The notes beneath the pieces were generated by a model that saw nothing but the letters and a program-made list of their open reading frames with translations, was not told the DNA's origin and made no database searches. Positions 57,194 through 64,000 of a DNA stretch of 64,000 nucleotides are shown piece by piece. Origin of the DNA: Methylorubrum rhodesianum (GTDB taxonomy: Bacteria > Pseudomonadota > Alphaproteobacteria > Rhizobiales > Beijerinckiaceae). How positions within the stretch are numbered: position 1 is the stretch's first letter; every line of letters begins with the position of its first letter. Both the position numbers and the translations under genes were made by a program. The stretch is taken from positions 1 to 64,000 of the forward strand of contig NZ_JACHOS010000005.1 of the NCBI RefSeq assembly GCF_014199985.1, read 5' to 3'.

Positions 57194-57424
57194 TCATGCG
57201 CTCCGTTCAGCAGGGCGGGGGTTAGACCCGAGCGCCTTTTCAAGCTCGCCGCCCTCGGGCCACTTCACGGCGAAGGCTTCCCCGCGGACGACCGCCACAG
57301 CATCGCGCAGCCGGTCCAGCAAGCCCCCATAGAACGGGCACGGCACGGCGCGCACGTAGCCCATCGTCGGATGGCTCTGGCCCACTTGAGGCGAGCCGAT
57401 CATGTGATGAAGGCGGTGGATCAT
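57194..57424 (-). CDS. Small hypothetical protein
   Basis: 76 residues from ATG 57424. RAVPCPFYGGLLDRLRDAVAVVRGEAFAVKWPEGGELEKAL; the front part is low in secondary-structure signal. Weakly supported start (AGAGGGGAGAGAGGG upstream is a good ribosome site). Confidence 0.5.
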   Translation of the reverse strand: MIHRLHHMIGSPQVGQSHPTMGYVRAVPCPFYGGLLDRLRDAVAVVRGEAFAVKWPEGGELEKALGSNPRPAERSA

Positions 57425-57452
57425 CCCTCTCTCCCCTCTGTCTGTGGCGGGT

Positions 57453-57800
57453 CTAGGTGGCGGGGTTTTCGAGAACTCGCCGGATCGCAGCCCGCATATT
57501 CGGGCACGTCTTCTTCGCCCCCATGGCGACGAGAGCGTTGCGCAAGGTGGCGGCGTAGAGATCGCGCTGACGCTCGGCGTCGGTCGGGGCCGGATCGTTC
57601 TCGGCAGCGTCGAGCTTCTGCCAGCGCAGTAGCCGCACCAAAGCATCGACCGCATAGCGCGCCGACGCCCCCGAATGCCGCTGCGCGTCGAACAGCGCGA
57701 CCAACGCAACGATGTCTCGGTGGAGCATCATCCGATCCCAATCCATGCGACCGGGCGCGGCACGTAGCTCCTTCTCTGCGAACTCAAGCAGAGCGCTCAT
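57453..57800 (-). CDS. Hypothetical helical protein
   Basis: 115 residues, all helical (LLEFAEKELRAAPGRMDWDRMMLHRDIVALVALFDAQR; AALRRVL-like end). Coupled by ATGA to the zinc-motif protein upstream. Function unknown. Confidence 0.6.
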   Translation of the reverse strand: MSALLEFAEKELRAAPGRMDWDRMMLHRDIVALVALFDAQRHSGASARYAVDALVRLLRWQKLDAAENDPAPTDAERQRDLYAATLRNALVAMGAKKTCPNMRAAIRRVLENPAT

Positions 57801-58075
57801 TCATCTTCCTCCGTCAAAGGAGTGCAGGCACACTGATCCCACGTGCAGTCATCGACCGAGAAAATCAGGTAGCCGAAGCCGCCGCAGCGCTTGCAGTACG
57901 GGTCGCCGGCTCGGGGCGGCTTGATCTGTTGCGTCCTCGCGACATCCCGCATTCGGAGAAGGGCGTCGCGCCGCTTGCGCGCTTCCGCCTTCACGGCCTG
58001 CGGCGCACAGGTGTACATGATTGTCTCGATCTCGCCGTCGATCTGCTCGTCTAGGGTAAGCCTGGGCGCTGTCAT
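57797..58075 (-). CDS. Small zinc-motif protein
   Basis: 92 residues from ATG 58075 (TGATG overlap). An N-terminal helix pair (KAEARKRRDALLRMRDVART) is followed by CKRCGGFGYLI...CTWDQCACTPL, a likely zinc-binding knuckle of the DnaJ-repeat kind. Confidence 0.6.
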   Translation of the reverse strand: MTAPRLTLDEQIDGEIETIMYTCAPQAVKAEARKRRDALLRMRDVARTQQIKPPRAGDPYCKRCGGFGYLIFSVDDCTWDQCACTPLTEEDE

Positions 58076-58230
58076 CACCGGCCCCTCTCATTTGGGCCGA
58101 GTCGCCAGACGTGAAGCGCCACTCTCCCCGCTCGTAGCGTGTAGCCGTTGCCGAACGGGATGATGCCGTACCGACGCCCGTGGCCGCAGTAGCCGAAGAT
58201 CAGCGACGCTCTCAGGTTGCCAATCGTCAT
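58075..58230 (-). CDS. 51-residue basic protein
   Basis: ATG 58230 three bases after the RNA-ligase stop; its own stop overlaps the next ATG (TGATG). Sequence TIGNLRASLIFGYCGHGRRYGIIPFG then TLRAGRVALHVWRL; basic, beta-like. The tight coupling supports it. Confidence 0.5.
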   Translation of the reverse strand: MTIGNLRASLIFGYCGHGRRYGIIPFGNGYTLRAGRVALHVWRLGPNERGR

Positions 58231-58233
58231 CGC

Positions 58234-59004
58234 TCAGGCTCCTTCGGATCCGGGAGGGGAGGAGACGGGATCGGACGGTCGCCAGTGCCAGCGCTCGGCA
58301 CAGCCCCGCAGGTTGGCGAGGTACTTTCCGTCTTCCTTGTCGGGCCTGACCCACTTGGCGAGGAAATCAACGCGGCCCTCGCGCTCACAGCGGTAAACGA
58401 TGCCTTCGACCAGCTCAGTCGAGCCATGCTGCCCGAAGGCGCCGAGCCGCTTCAGGGCCACTTCAACGTGAACCGGTGAGGGGCCATCCGCCACGCAAGC
58501 AGCCGTCCGCATCCCGGCCACATCGCAGCGGCTCATGAACTCGTCGCGCAGCACGCGATCCTTACCGCGAAACAGATCGAACGGCACGAACGGCGCAAAG
58601 CCTTCGTGATCCGTGTCGTAGGCGGTGCCATGCGCCAGGGCGAGCGATTCACCGGCCAGCCGCTCGCCCGGCTTCAGCATGGATTCGAACTGTGCGTACC
58701 GCTGCATCACGAACACCTCGAAAAGCTGAAGGTGCTCGTAGCGACCGTGGCGCGCGCGATATCCGGCGCGGGTGAGCGGCACGATCTCGCCGTCGATGTT
58801 GGCGACAGCCATGCAGGCGCCGTCCAACTTCTCCGTGACGATGATGCGGTCGCCCTTGCGCGGGCGATCGGTCAGGATCTTCGCCTGCCCCTCGTGGATC
58901 GCCCAGTCCCCTGGGCCTAGCCGGGAGGACGGCAAGTGTCCTATCGACCCATATGACTTGCCACCAAGCGGTTTCGCCGGAGGGGTGAAGGATGCGCCAG
59001 TCAT
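58234..59004 (-). CDS. RNA ligase (Rnl2-like nucleotidyltransferase)
   Basis: 256 residues from ATG 59004, five bases after AGGAGG. Motif I is EKLDGACMAV with catalytic Lys59; motif III AGESLA, IIIa FVPFDLF, motif IV VEGIVYR (Glu200) and motif V FLAKWVRP (Lys217) are all present, so it should adenylate and seal RNA nicks, as T4 Rnl2 does in tRNA repair. There is no C-terminal domain. Residues 6-33 recur in the HNH gene directly upstream, whose stop overlaps this ATG (ATGA). Confidence 0.88.
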   Translation of the reverse strand: MTGASFTPPAKPLGGKSYGSIGHLPSSRLGPGDWAIHEGQAKILTDRPRKGDRIIVTEKLDGACMAVANIDGEIVPLTRAGYRARHGRYEHLQLFEVFVMQRYAQFESMLKPGERLAGESLALAHGTAYDTDHEGFAPFVPFDLFRGKDRVLRDEFMSRCDVAGMRTAACVADGPSPVHVEVALKRLGAFGQHGSTELVEGIVYRCEREGRVDFLAKWVRPDKEDGKYLANLRGCAERWHWRPSDPVSSPPGSEGA

Positions 59005-59576
59005 GCTAGCCTCCTGAAAGCGCCGAAGTATTTTTCTGCCGCCTCCGCATAGGCGGCACTGGCCTGCTCTGGTCTGGCGAAGCTGCCTAGGCTTATCGGG
59101 CGGCCATCCACGCGGATGACAGCGCGCCATCGACCATTCGGGCGCTGAGAAACGCCTTTAATCCCGCTTTTGCTATCTTTTCGGCAGGCCGTGTTGGCGA
59201 CGTTTTGCTGACGCGTAGCTAAGCGCAGATTTCCCCAAGCGTTATTGTCTGGATTTCTGTCTGCGTGATCTATCTCTTGCTTTGGCCACTCGCCAGTCAT
59301 CCACAGCCAAGCAAGGTGATGCGCGGCATATACGCGCCTATTGATGCCGATCTTCCGATAGCCGCCCGCATCTAGGCGTCCCGCTGGCACGCCGATTCTC
59401 CGACCAGTCCCGGATTTTCGCCATGCGAAAAGGCCGGTTTGGGGGTCGTACGAAAGAAGCTCCCTCAGCACCTCGTCGCCCGGTCCAAGGCGCGAGTTCG
59501 GCAGATGCCCGATGGAGCCGTATGCCTTCCCGCCGAGCGGCTTTGTTGGGGGTGTAAAAGCGGTCGAACCGGCCAA
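59001..59576 (-). CDS. HNH-AP2 homing endonuclease with RNA-ligase-like N-terminus
   Basis: 191 residues from TTG 59576, nine bases after AGGAGG. Residues 7-34 match residues 6-33 of the RNA ligase at 25 of 28 positions, yet only 4 of 28 codons are the same. From residue 35 a typical HNH enzyme follows: YDPQTGLFAWRK, AHHLAWLWMTGEWPKQEIDHADRNPDN, WGNLRLATRQQN, then an AP2 domain (KGVSQRPNGRWRAVIRV... EQASAAYAEAAEKYFG). A chimera of the ligase start and a homing enzyme; first gene of the leftward accessory operon. Confidence 0.88.
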   Translation of the reverse strand: MAGSTAFTPPTKPLGGKAYGSIGHLPNSRLGPGDEVLRELLSYDPQTGLFAWRKSGTGRRIGVPAGRLDAGGYRKIGINRRVYAAHHLAWLWMTGEWPKQEIDHADRNPDNNAWGNLRLATRQQNVANTACRKDSKSGIKGVSQRPNGRWRAVIRVDGRPISLGSFARPEQASAAYAEAAEKYFGAFRRLA

Positions 59577-59628
59577 TGCCTGAGCCCTCCTTTGCGGAGG
59601 GTAGGGGCCTGAAAATCGCTAGGAGCGC

Positions 59629-59650
59629 TGTCTAACCACCCTGTCTAACC
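59629..59650. promoter_or_regulatory. Two putative integrase arm-type sites, right
   Basis: TGTCTAACC at 59629-59637 and 59642-59650, same 9-mer and same orientation as near the left att core, 45-66 bases inside the right core. The 119-base gap between the HNH gene and the tRNA otherwise holds only a CCCTCC-TTTGC-GGAGGG hairpin (59586-59602). Confidence 0.55.
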
Positions 59651-59694
59651 GGCCGCTTTGCGGTAACGGATCAACACCTAAGTGGCTGAGATTG

Positions 59695-59744
59695 TTGGCT
59701 CCCCGAGCAGGACTCGAACCTGCGACAAAGCGATTAACAGTCGC
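59695..59744. repeat. Right attachment site within tRNA-Asn
   Basis: Second copy of the 50-bp core, covering the tRNA from its CCA end to the anticodon stem; integration therefore kept an intact tRNA on this side. Confidence 0.95.
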
Positions 59745-59771
59745 TTGCTCTACCAACTGAGCTATCGGGGA
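59696..59771 (-). tRNA. tRNA-Asn (anticodon GTT)
   Basis: 76 bases with encoded CCA. Acceptor TCCCCGA/TCGGGGA, anticodon arm with CTGTTAA loop, T arm GCAGG-TTCGAGT-CCTGC. Its 3' half is the phage attachment site. Confidence 0.97.
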
Positions 59772-60017
59772 TCACCCGGCCGCCTCGGCGGCGCTGGCGG
59801 GTCATTAGCCTTCGTCGGTGGCGGGCGCAAGGGTGCTTTCGGCGGTTTTTGTATCTTGGTGAGCCGGCGCGGCGTTTTTTCCACCGCGCCGGCATCGAAC
59901 GGCGGCCTTCATGTCGATCTCGCGACAAGACCGTTGCCGAGCGGGTCAAGCCTCTGCTAGAGACGCCTCGCTCCGGAGCGGCCGCTCAGCCCGGAGCGTC
60001 GCGCATCGACGCGACGA

Positions 60018-60091
60018 GGCCTCGTGGCGGAGTGGTTACGCAGAGGACTGCAAATCCTTGCACCCCGGTTCGATTCCGGGCGAGGCCTCCA
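60018..60091 (+). tRNA. tRNA-Cys (anticodon GCA)
   Basis: 74 bases with encoded CCA. Acceptor GGCCTCG/CGAGGCC, anticodon arm AGGA-CTGCAAA-TCCT, T arm CCCGG-TTCGATT-CCGGG. Host gene just right of the prophage. Confidence 0.95.
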
Positions 60092-60254
60092 AAAATTCCT
60101 CAACACCCGACAATCGGCGCGTCCCTCGCGGTGCAGAGCGCTCGCGCGAGCCTTGCAATTCCGTGAGCGATCCACGACAACCCGACCCGCTCGAACCGGG
60201 GCCGCTCGACGGGCGAGCAGGCAAGCGTCCGATGCGGCAGGAAATGGACGGCTC

Positions 60255-60905
60255 ATGCTCGATTATGCTCAGGCGCGGCGCCTCATGGTCGATTGTCAGC
60301 TCCGGACCTTCGACGTGAACGACGTCGCAGTGCTCGACGCCTTCGACTCCGTGCCCCGCGAGCGTTTCGTTCCGCCGGGCCGCGAGGATTTCGCCTATAT
60401 CGACCAGACCCTGACCTTCGATGCGGGCGATGACGGGGTTCGCACGATGCCGGCCCCGATGGTGCTGGCCCGCATGATCCAGGCTCTCAAGATCCGCCCC
60501 GGCACCCGCGTCCTCGATGTCGGTACCGGCTACGGCTACGGTGCGGCCATCCTTCACCGCCTCGGCGCCGAGGTCGTTGCCCTCGAATCCTCACCGGATC
60601 TCGTCGGCGCCGCGCGCGAGCGTCTGGGGGAGACCGCCGACCTCGTCCAGGGCGCCCTGACTGGCCCGGTCAAGGGAGCGCCCTTCGATGCTATCCTGGT
60701 CGAGGGCCGCGTCGAGATCCGGCCGCAGTCCCTGCTCGATCAGCTGGCCGATGACGGCCGCCTCGTCTGCGTGCTCGGTCCGCATCGCAACGCCAAGGCG
60801 ACCTTGTTCGTGCGGGCGGGCGATGCCTTCGGGTCGCGCGCCCTGTTCGACGCCTCGCTCCCGGCCCTCAAGAGCTTCGCGACCGAGCCCGGCTTCGCGT
60901 TTTAG
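60255..60905 (+). CDS. Protein-L-isoaspartate O-methyltransferase family protein
   Basis: 216 residues from ATG 60255. VDCQLRTFDVNDVAVLDAFDSVPRERFVPP and the SAM site RVLDVGTGYGYGAAILHRLGAEVVALE are the Pcm-type fold. In Hyphomicrobiales this gene regularly stands before a TolC-like gene. Alphaproteobacterial members often lack some Pcm substrate residues, so repair activity is not certain. Confidence 0.88.
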   Translation: MLDYAQARRLMVDCQLRTFDVNDVAVLDAFDSVPRERFVPPGREDFAYIDQTLTFDAGDDGVRTMPAPMVLARMIQALKIRPGTRVLDVGTGYGYGAAILHRLGAEVVALESSPDLVGAARERLGETADLVQGALTGPVKGAPFDAILVEGRVEIRPQSLLDQLADDGRLVCVLGPHRNAKATLFVRAGDAFGSRALFDASLPALKSFATEPGFAF

Positions 60906-61423
60906 GCCGCTCCTGCCCGAATCGCCGCCATATCTTCCGCTGTTGCCCGAACGATCGACGACGGGGACGTCCGTACGGCGCTCGGATGCCGGCTTCGAAA
61001 CCCGCCGCCGACATGCGGGCGGCGCTCCATCGGGGCATCGCCGCGGCATGATCGAGGCATCGCAGCCGCCCTTCGAGCCCTCCCTCACATCGCCACGGGC
61101 GGGCGCCGCTGCGCGTCCCTGCGCAATCCCCAGACGATGAGGGATTAAGCCGGTGGGAGTGTCGCTTTTTTGAGGCACCCGTCGCCAATCCACCGCCGCG
61201 GTGCGGGAAGCTCTGTCGCTCACCGCTCAAGCTCGGCTACTCTGACGCACGAGGCGGGCTGGCCATTTCCATCGCACGGGCGTGCATGCGGCACCCCGGT
61301 CGGGACCCTCACGGAGCGGGTCGTTCAGCAGGTGCCCTGAGGGCAATTGCGACGACGACGAACCGGGACGGACACGGCGGTGCGGCGGGACGGCAAATCG
61401 AGAAACCGCAAGGGCTGATCGAC
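60906..61423. other. Intergenic region between methyltransferase and TolC genes
   Basis: About 520 bases with no credible gene. GC-rich, several short inverted repeats, and a T6 run at 61169-61174 not preceded by a clear stem. The TolC-gene frame stays open back to 61286 but lacks protein-like character there. The TolC promoter presumably lies here. Confidence 0.5.
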
Positions 61424-62821
61424 GTGAAAGAACGGAACCCTGCGGCGCGGTCCGCGCTCCGGCTGGCTGGTGCCGTCGCATCGGTGCTGGTCGTTGCCTG
61501 TCCGGCGGCCGCCGAGACCCTTGAGAGTGCGCTGTCCCGCGCCTACCAGGCGAACCCGGCGCTGAACGCGGCGCGCGCGAACCTGCGTGCGACCGACGAG
61601 GACGTAAATCGGTTCCAGGCGGGCTACCGGCCGAACGCGGCGATCTCCGCGGATATCGGCGTCCAGCAGTTCCAGGGTTCGATTTCGGGGGCGCAGATCA
61701 ACGGCCGTCGCGGGCTCACCGTGCCGGGCGGCGCCGGCCTGACGGTCAACCAGAACCTGTTCGACGGCTTTCAGACGGACAATCGGGTCCGGGCGGCCGA
61801 ATCGACCGTGCTCGGGACGCGCGAGGGCCTGCGCCAGACCGAGATGAACACGCTGTTCAACGCGGCCCAGTCCTACATGAACGTCCTGAGCGATACGGCG
61901 ACGCTCGAACTTCAGCGCAACAACGTCGAGGTGCTCGAAGAGCAGCTCCGCCAGACCCGCGACCGCTTCAACGTCGGCGAGGTGACCCGCACCGACGTCG
62001 CGCAGGCCGAGGCACGTCTCGCCGGCGCCCGCTCGCAGGTCAGCGCGGCGGAGGCAGCCCTGCGCGCCTCGATCGGCATCTTCCGGCAGATCATCGGCGT
62101 CGAGCCGCGCCAGCTCGCTCCCGGCCGTCCGCTCGACCGCTACGTGCCGGCCTCGCTCGATCAGGCGATCCTGATCGGCCTGAAGGAGCACCCGCAGATC
62201 CTCGCCTCGCTGCACGCCGTGGACGTGGCGGAGCTGCAGGTGAAGGTGGCCGAGGGGGCGCTCTATCCGCAGGCGCAGGTCACCGGCGCCGTGCAACAGC
62301 GCTACGACCAGCAATTCCCCGGCGACAACGGCGTCACCGCCTCGATCGTCGGTCGGGTCAACATCCCGCTCTACCAGGGCGGCGGCGAGTACGCGGCGAT
62401 CCGGCAGGCCAAGGAGAATGTCGGGCGCGCCCGGCTCGTCGCCGATCAGGATCGCGACACGATTCGCGCCTCGATCGTACGCACCTGGGGCAACCTCGAA
62501 GCCTCGAAGGCGCAGGTGATCGCCTCGCAGGCCCAGGTTCAGGCCAACGAGGTGGCGCTGAACGGCGTGCGCGAGGAGGCCCGCGTCGGCCAGCGCACCA
62601 CCCTCGACGTGCTCAACGCGCAGCAGGAACTGCTTTCGGCCCGCGTCGCCCTGATCCGCGCGCAGCGCGACCGGGTGGTCAACTCCTACGACGTCGTCCA
62701 GGCGGTCGGCCGGCTCACGGTCCGCTTCACCAGCCTGCCGGTCACGCCCTACAGCGCCCGCGAGCACCTCGATCAGGTCCGCGATCTCTGGTTCGGCGTG
62801 CGGACGCCCGACGGCCGCTGA
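61424..62821 (+). CDS. TolC-family outer-membrane channel
   Basis: 465 residues from GTG 61424 with AAGGG upstream; a signal peptide (ALRLAGAVASVLVVACPAAAE) follows directly. TLESALSRAYQANPALNAARANLRATDEDV, FDGFQTDNRVRAAESTVLG and the second repeat (IPLYQGGGEYAAIRQAKENVG, VGQRTTLDVLNAQQELLSARVALI) are the duplicated TolC hairpins. Exit duct for type I secretion and efflux. Confidence 0.92.
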   Translation: MKERNPAARSALRLAGAVASVLVVACPAAAETLESALSRAYQANPALNAARANLRATDEDVNRFQAGYRPNAAISADIGVQQFQGSISGAQINGRRGLTVPGGAGLTVNQNLFDGFQTDNRVRAAESTVLGTREGLRQTEMNTLFNAAQSYMNVLSDTATLELQRNNVEVLEEQLRQTRDRFNVGEVTRTDVAQAEARLAGARSQVSAAEAALRASIGIFRQIIGVEPRQLAPGRPLDRYVPASLDQAILIGLKEHPQILASLHAVDVAELQVKVAEGALYPQAQVTGAVQQRYDQQFPGDNGVTASIVGRVNIPLYQGGGEYAAIRQAKENVGRARLVADQDRDTIRASIVRTWGNLEASKAQVIASQAQVQANEVALNGVREEARVGQRTTLDVLNAQQELLSARVALIRAQRDRVVNSYDVVQAVGRLTVRFTSLPVTPYSAREHLDQVRDLWFGVRTPDGR

Positions 62822-62943
62822 CGCGCGCCCGGATGGCCTTTTCCTGTTGGCCGGCGACGGACCATGGTTGATGCCGGGCGAGGCGATGAAATAGTTCGTT
62901 AACCTAATCATCGTCTTGTCAATCGTCACCGAGTATCGTCCCG

Positions 62944-63531
62944 ATGAGCGCAGCGAGCCCTAAGGTTCAGGACAAGACGCAGGAACCCTCCATGGAGGAG
63001 ATCCTCGCCTCGATCCGCCGCATCATCGCCGACGACCAGGCGCCGAAGCCCGCCGAGGCCGAGGCGCCGCCTCCGCCGGCCGCTCCGCCGCAGGACGACG
63101 ACGTGCTCGACCTCGCCGAGGTCGCCGAGCCGCTGCGCAAGCCCGAGCCCGTCGCCTTCGACATCCCCGAGATCGACTTCCGCATGCCGGAATTCGAGGC
63201 GGAGCCGGAGCCCGCCTTCGATCCGCCGCCGGCGCGGCCCGATCCTTTCGACTTCGAGCCCGAACCCGCTCCGAAAGCGAGCGAGCGGATCCGCGCGGCG
63301 GTCGAGGAGCAGGCGACCGAGAGGCTGGTCTCGTCGAGCACCGTCGAGAGCGTCGGCCAGAATTTCCAGCTCCTCGCCCACACCGTGCTGTCCCAGAACG
63401 CCCGCACGCTGGAGGATCTCGTCCAGGAGATGCTGCGGCCGATGCTGAAGGGCTGGCTCGACGAAAACCTTCCGCACATGGTCGAGCGGCTGGTCCGGGC
63501 CGAGATCGAGCGGGTCGCCCGCGGGCGCTGA
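62944..63531 (+). CDS. popZ: PopZ-like polar organising protein (DUF2497)
   Basis: 195 residues. N-terminal EPSMEEILASIRRIIADD binds partner proteins; the middle is proline/glutamate-rich and disordered; the C-terminal LEDLVQEMLRPMLKGWLDENLPHMVERLVRAEIERVARG is the oligomerising DUF2497 domain. Anchors chromosome origins at cell poles in Alphaproteobacteria. Upstream of valS, as in other Hyphomicrobiales. Confidence 0.88.
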   Translation: MSAASPKVQDKTQEPSMEEILASIRRIIADDQAPKPAEAEAPPPPAAPPQDDDVLDLAEVAEPLRKPEPVAFDIPEIDFRMPEFEAEPEPAFDPPPARPDPFDFEPEPAPKASERIRAAVEEQATERLVSSSTVESVGQNFQLLAHTVLSQNARTLEDLVQEMLRPMLKGWLDENLPHMVERLVRAEIERVARGR

Positions 63532-63665
63532 CCCGGACGCGATCGCGGGTGGAGCGGTCGAACCGTCGGTATGAGCCGGCCGACGGTTGACGGCGGCACC
63601 GCGGCGGGCCGATAGCGGCGGCGAGATTTCTTCAGATCGCCGCTTCGAAAAGCCCGCCTTCGCCC

Positions 63666-64000
63666 ATGATGGACAAGACCTTCGACCCCGCCGCCGTCGA
63701 GGCGCGCGTCTCAGCGGCCTGGGAAGAGGGCCTGGCCTTCCGCGCCGGCCGTCCCGAGCGGGCCGGCGCCGAGCCCTTCAGCATCGTGATCCCGCCGCCG
63801 AACGTGACGGGCTCGCTGCATATGGGCCACGCGCTGAACAACACGATCCAGGACATCCTCGTCCGCTTCGAGCGGATGCGGGGGAAGGACGTGCTGTGGC
63901 AGCCCGGCACGGATCATGCCGGCATCGCCACGCAGATGGTGGTCGAGCGCCGGCTGATGGAAACGCAGCAGCCCGGCCGGCGGGAGCTCGGCCGCGAAGA
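63666..64000 (+). CDS. valS: Valyl-tRNA synthetase, 5' part
   Basis: Runs off the window after about 111 codons. [22 protein letters not shown], then [34 protein letters not shown] carries the HIGH signature (HMGH) and the PPPNVTG block, followed by [13 protein letters not shown], which is specific for ValRS. Charges tRNA-Val; essential host gene. Confidence 0.95.
   Translation, partial: MMDKTFDPAAVEARVSAAWEEGLAFRAGRPERAGAEPFSIVIPPPNVTGSLHMGHALNNTIQDILVRFERMRGKDVLWQPGTDHAGIATQMVVERRLMETQQPGRRELGRE

Larger units (their letters stand above)
2140..59744. mobile_element. Integrated myovirus-type prophage in tRNA-Asn
   Basis: A 50-bp perfect direct repeat bounds this 57.6-kb region; the right copy is inside an intact tRNA-Asn and the left copy is the detached 3' part of that tRNA. 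An integrase lies directly inside the left repeat. Inside are an early leftward recombination operon, a CI/Cro immunity region, a rightward replication operon, a full head and contractile-tail operon and a leftward accessory operon. All core virion modules look intact, so it may be inducible; lysis genes are the only standard module not recognised. Boundaries are seen in the sequence, functionality is inferred. Confidence 0.95.

Noticed and set aside
59863..59893. 10-bp GC hairpin between tRNA-Asn and tRNA-Cys
   Set aside because: A strong stem (GCCGGCGCGG/CCGCGCCGGC), but the T run lies in the loop and none follows on either strand; not called a terminator.
1..64000. CRISPR arrays and rRNA genes
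   Set aside because: No regularly spaced identical repeats with unique spacers and no rRNA-like segments were seen.

Overview
The window is a high-GC alphaproteobacterial chromosome segment, most likely Methylobacterium/Methylorubrum. The host genes at the right (isoaspartyl-methyltransferase-like protein, TolC-family channel, PopZ-like DUF2497 protein, valS) and the flavour of the prophage proteins suggest this; the genus is an inference. Most of the window (about 2140-59744) is one tailed-phage prophage integrated at the 3' end of a tRNA-Asn(GTT) gene. A 50-bp direct repeat marks its ends (2140-2189 and 59695-59744); the right copy lies inside the intact tRNA, the left copy is only its 3' part. 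Bases 1-2139 carry an HD-domain gene, a small gene and a second, unrelated tyrosine recombinase pointing at the left repeat, so a second element probably sits in tandem at the same tRNA.

Layout of the prophage. (1) 2.2-15.1 kb, leftward: early operon of tightly overlapping genes ending in the integrase and an AlpA-like gene. It holds ERF annealing protein, YqaJ/lambda-type exonuclease, NinB, HNH nucleases, a protein with two DnaA-domain-IV-like modules and many small phage proteins. (2) 15.2-16.2 kb: immunity region with an S24/CI-type repressor, a Cro-like protein and five 17-bp operators (GTAGCG-N5-CGCTAC) over divergent promoters. (3) 15.9-25.1 kb, rightward: GIY-YIG/LexA fusion, small membrane proteins, VRR-NUC nuclease, winged-helix initiator containing 22-bp iterons, DEAH helicase interrupted by a 367-residue intein, zinc-finger/Toprim primase, and a NusG-like protein. 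(4) 25.1-26.0 kb: a promoter and about 820 bases of strongly structured non-coding sequence with an embedded tRNA-Thr(TGT). (5) 26-28.6 kb: small genes, one of them split by a tnpB-only IS605-type element. (6) 28.7-55.8 kb: late operon of a contractile-tailed (myovirus) phage: terminase, portal, MuF, Acb2-like anti-CBASS protein, prohead protease, decoration protein, capsid, neck, sheath (DUF3383), tube, frameshifted tail chaperone, tape measure, baseplate, glycine-rich fibre and beta-helix tailspike, closed by a terminator at 55787. Two secreted-protein genes sit on the opposite strand inside it. (7) 55.9-59.6 kb, leftward: a second accessory operon of small genes with an RNA ligase and an HNH-AP2 nuclease. 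59.7-64 kb is host: tRNA-Asn, tRNA-Cys and the genes named above.

The most unusual aspect is the load and style of invading nucleases: four HNH genes, a LAGLIDADG-type intein, a TnpB with an apparent omega-RNA end and a GIY-YIG fusion. Two of the HNH genes carry a copy of the end of the gene next to them, one at DNA level (ninB) and one as a peptide-conserved but synonymously recoded copy (RNA ligase). The other leading candidate for something undescribed is the long structured RNA around tRNA-Thr. No endolysin or holin could be recognised with confidence.
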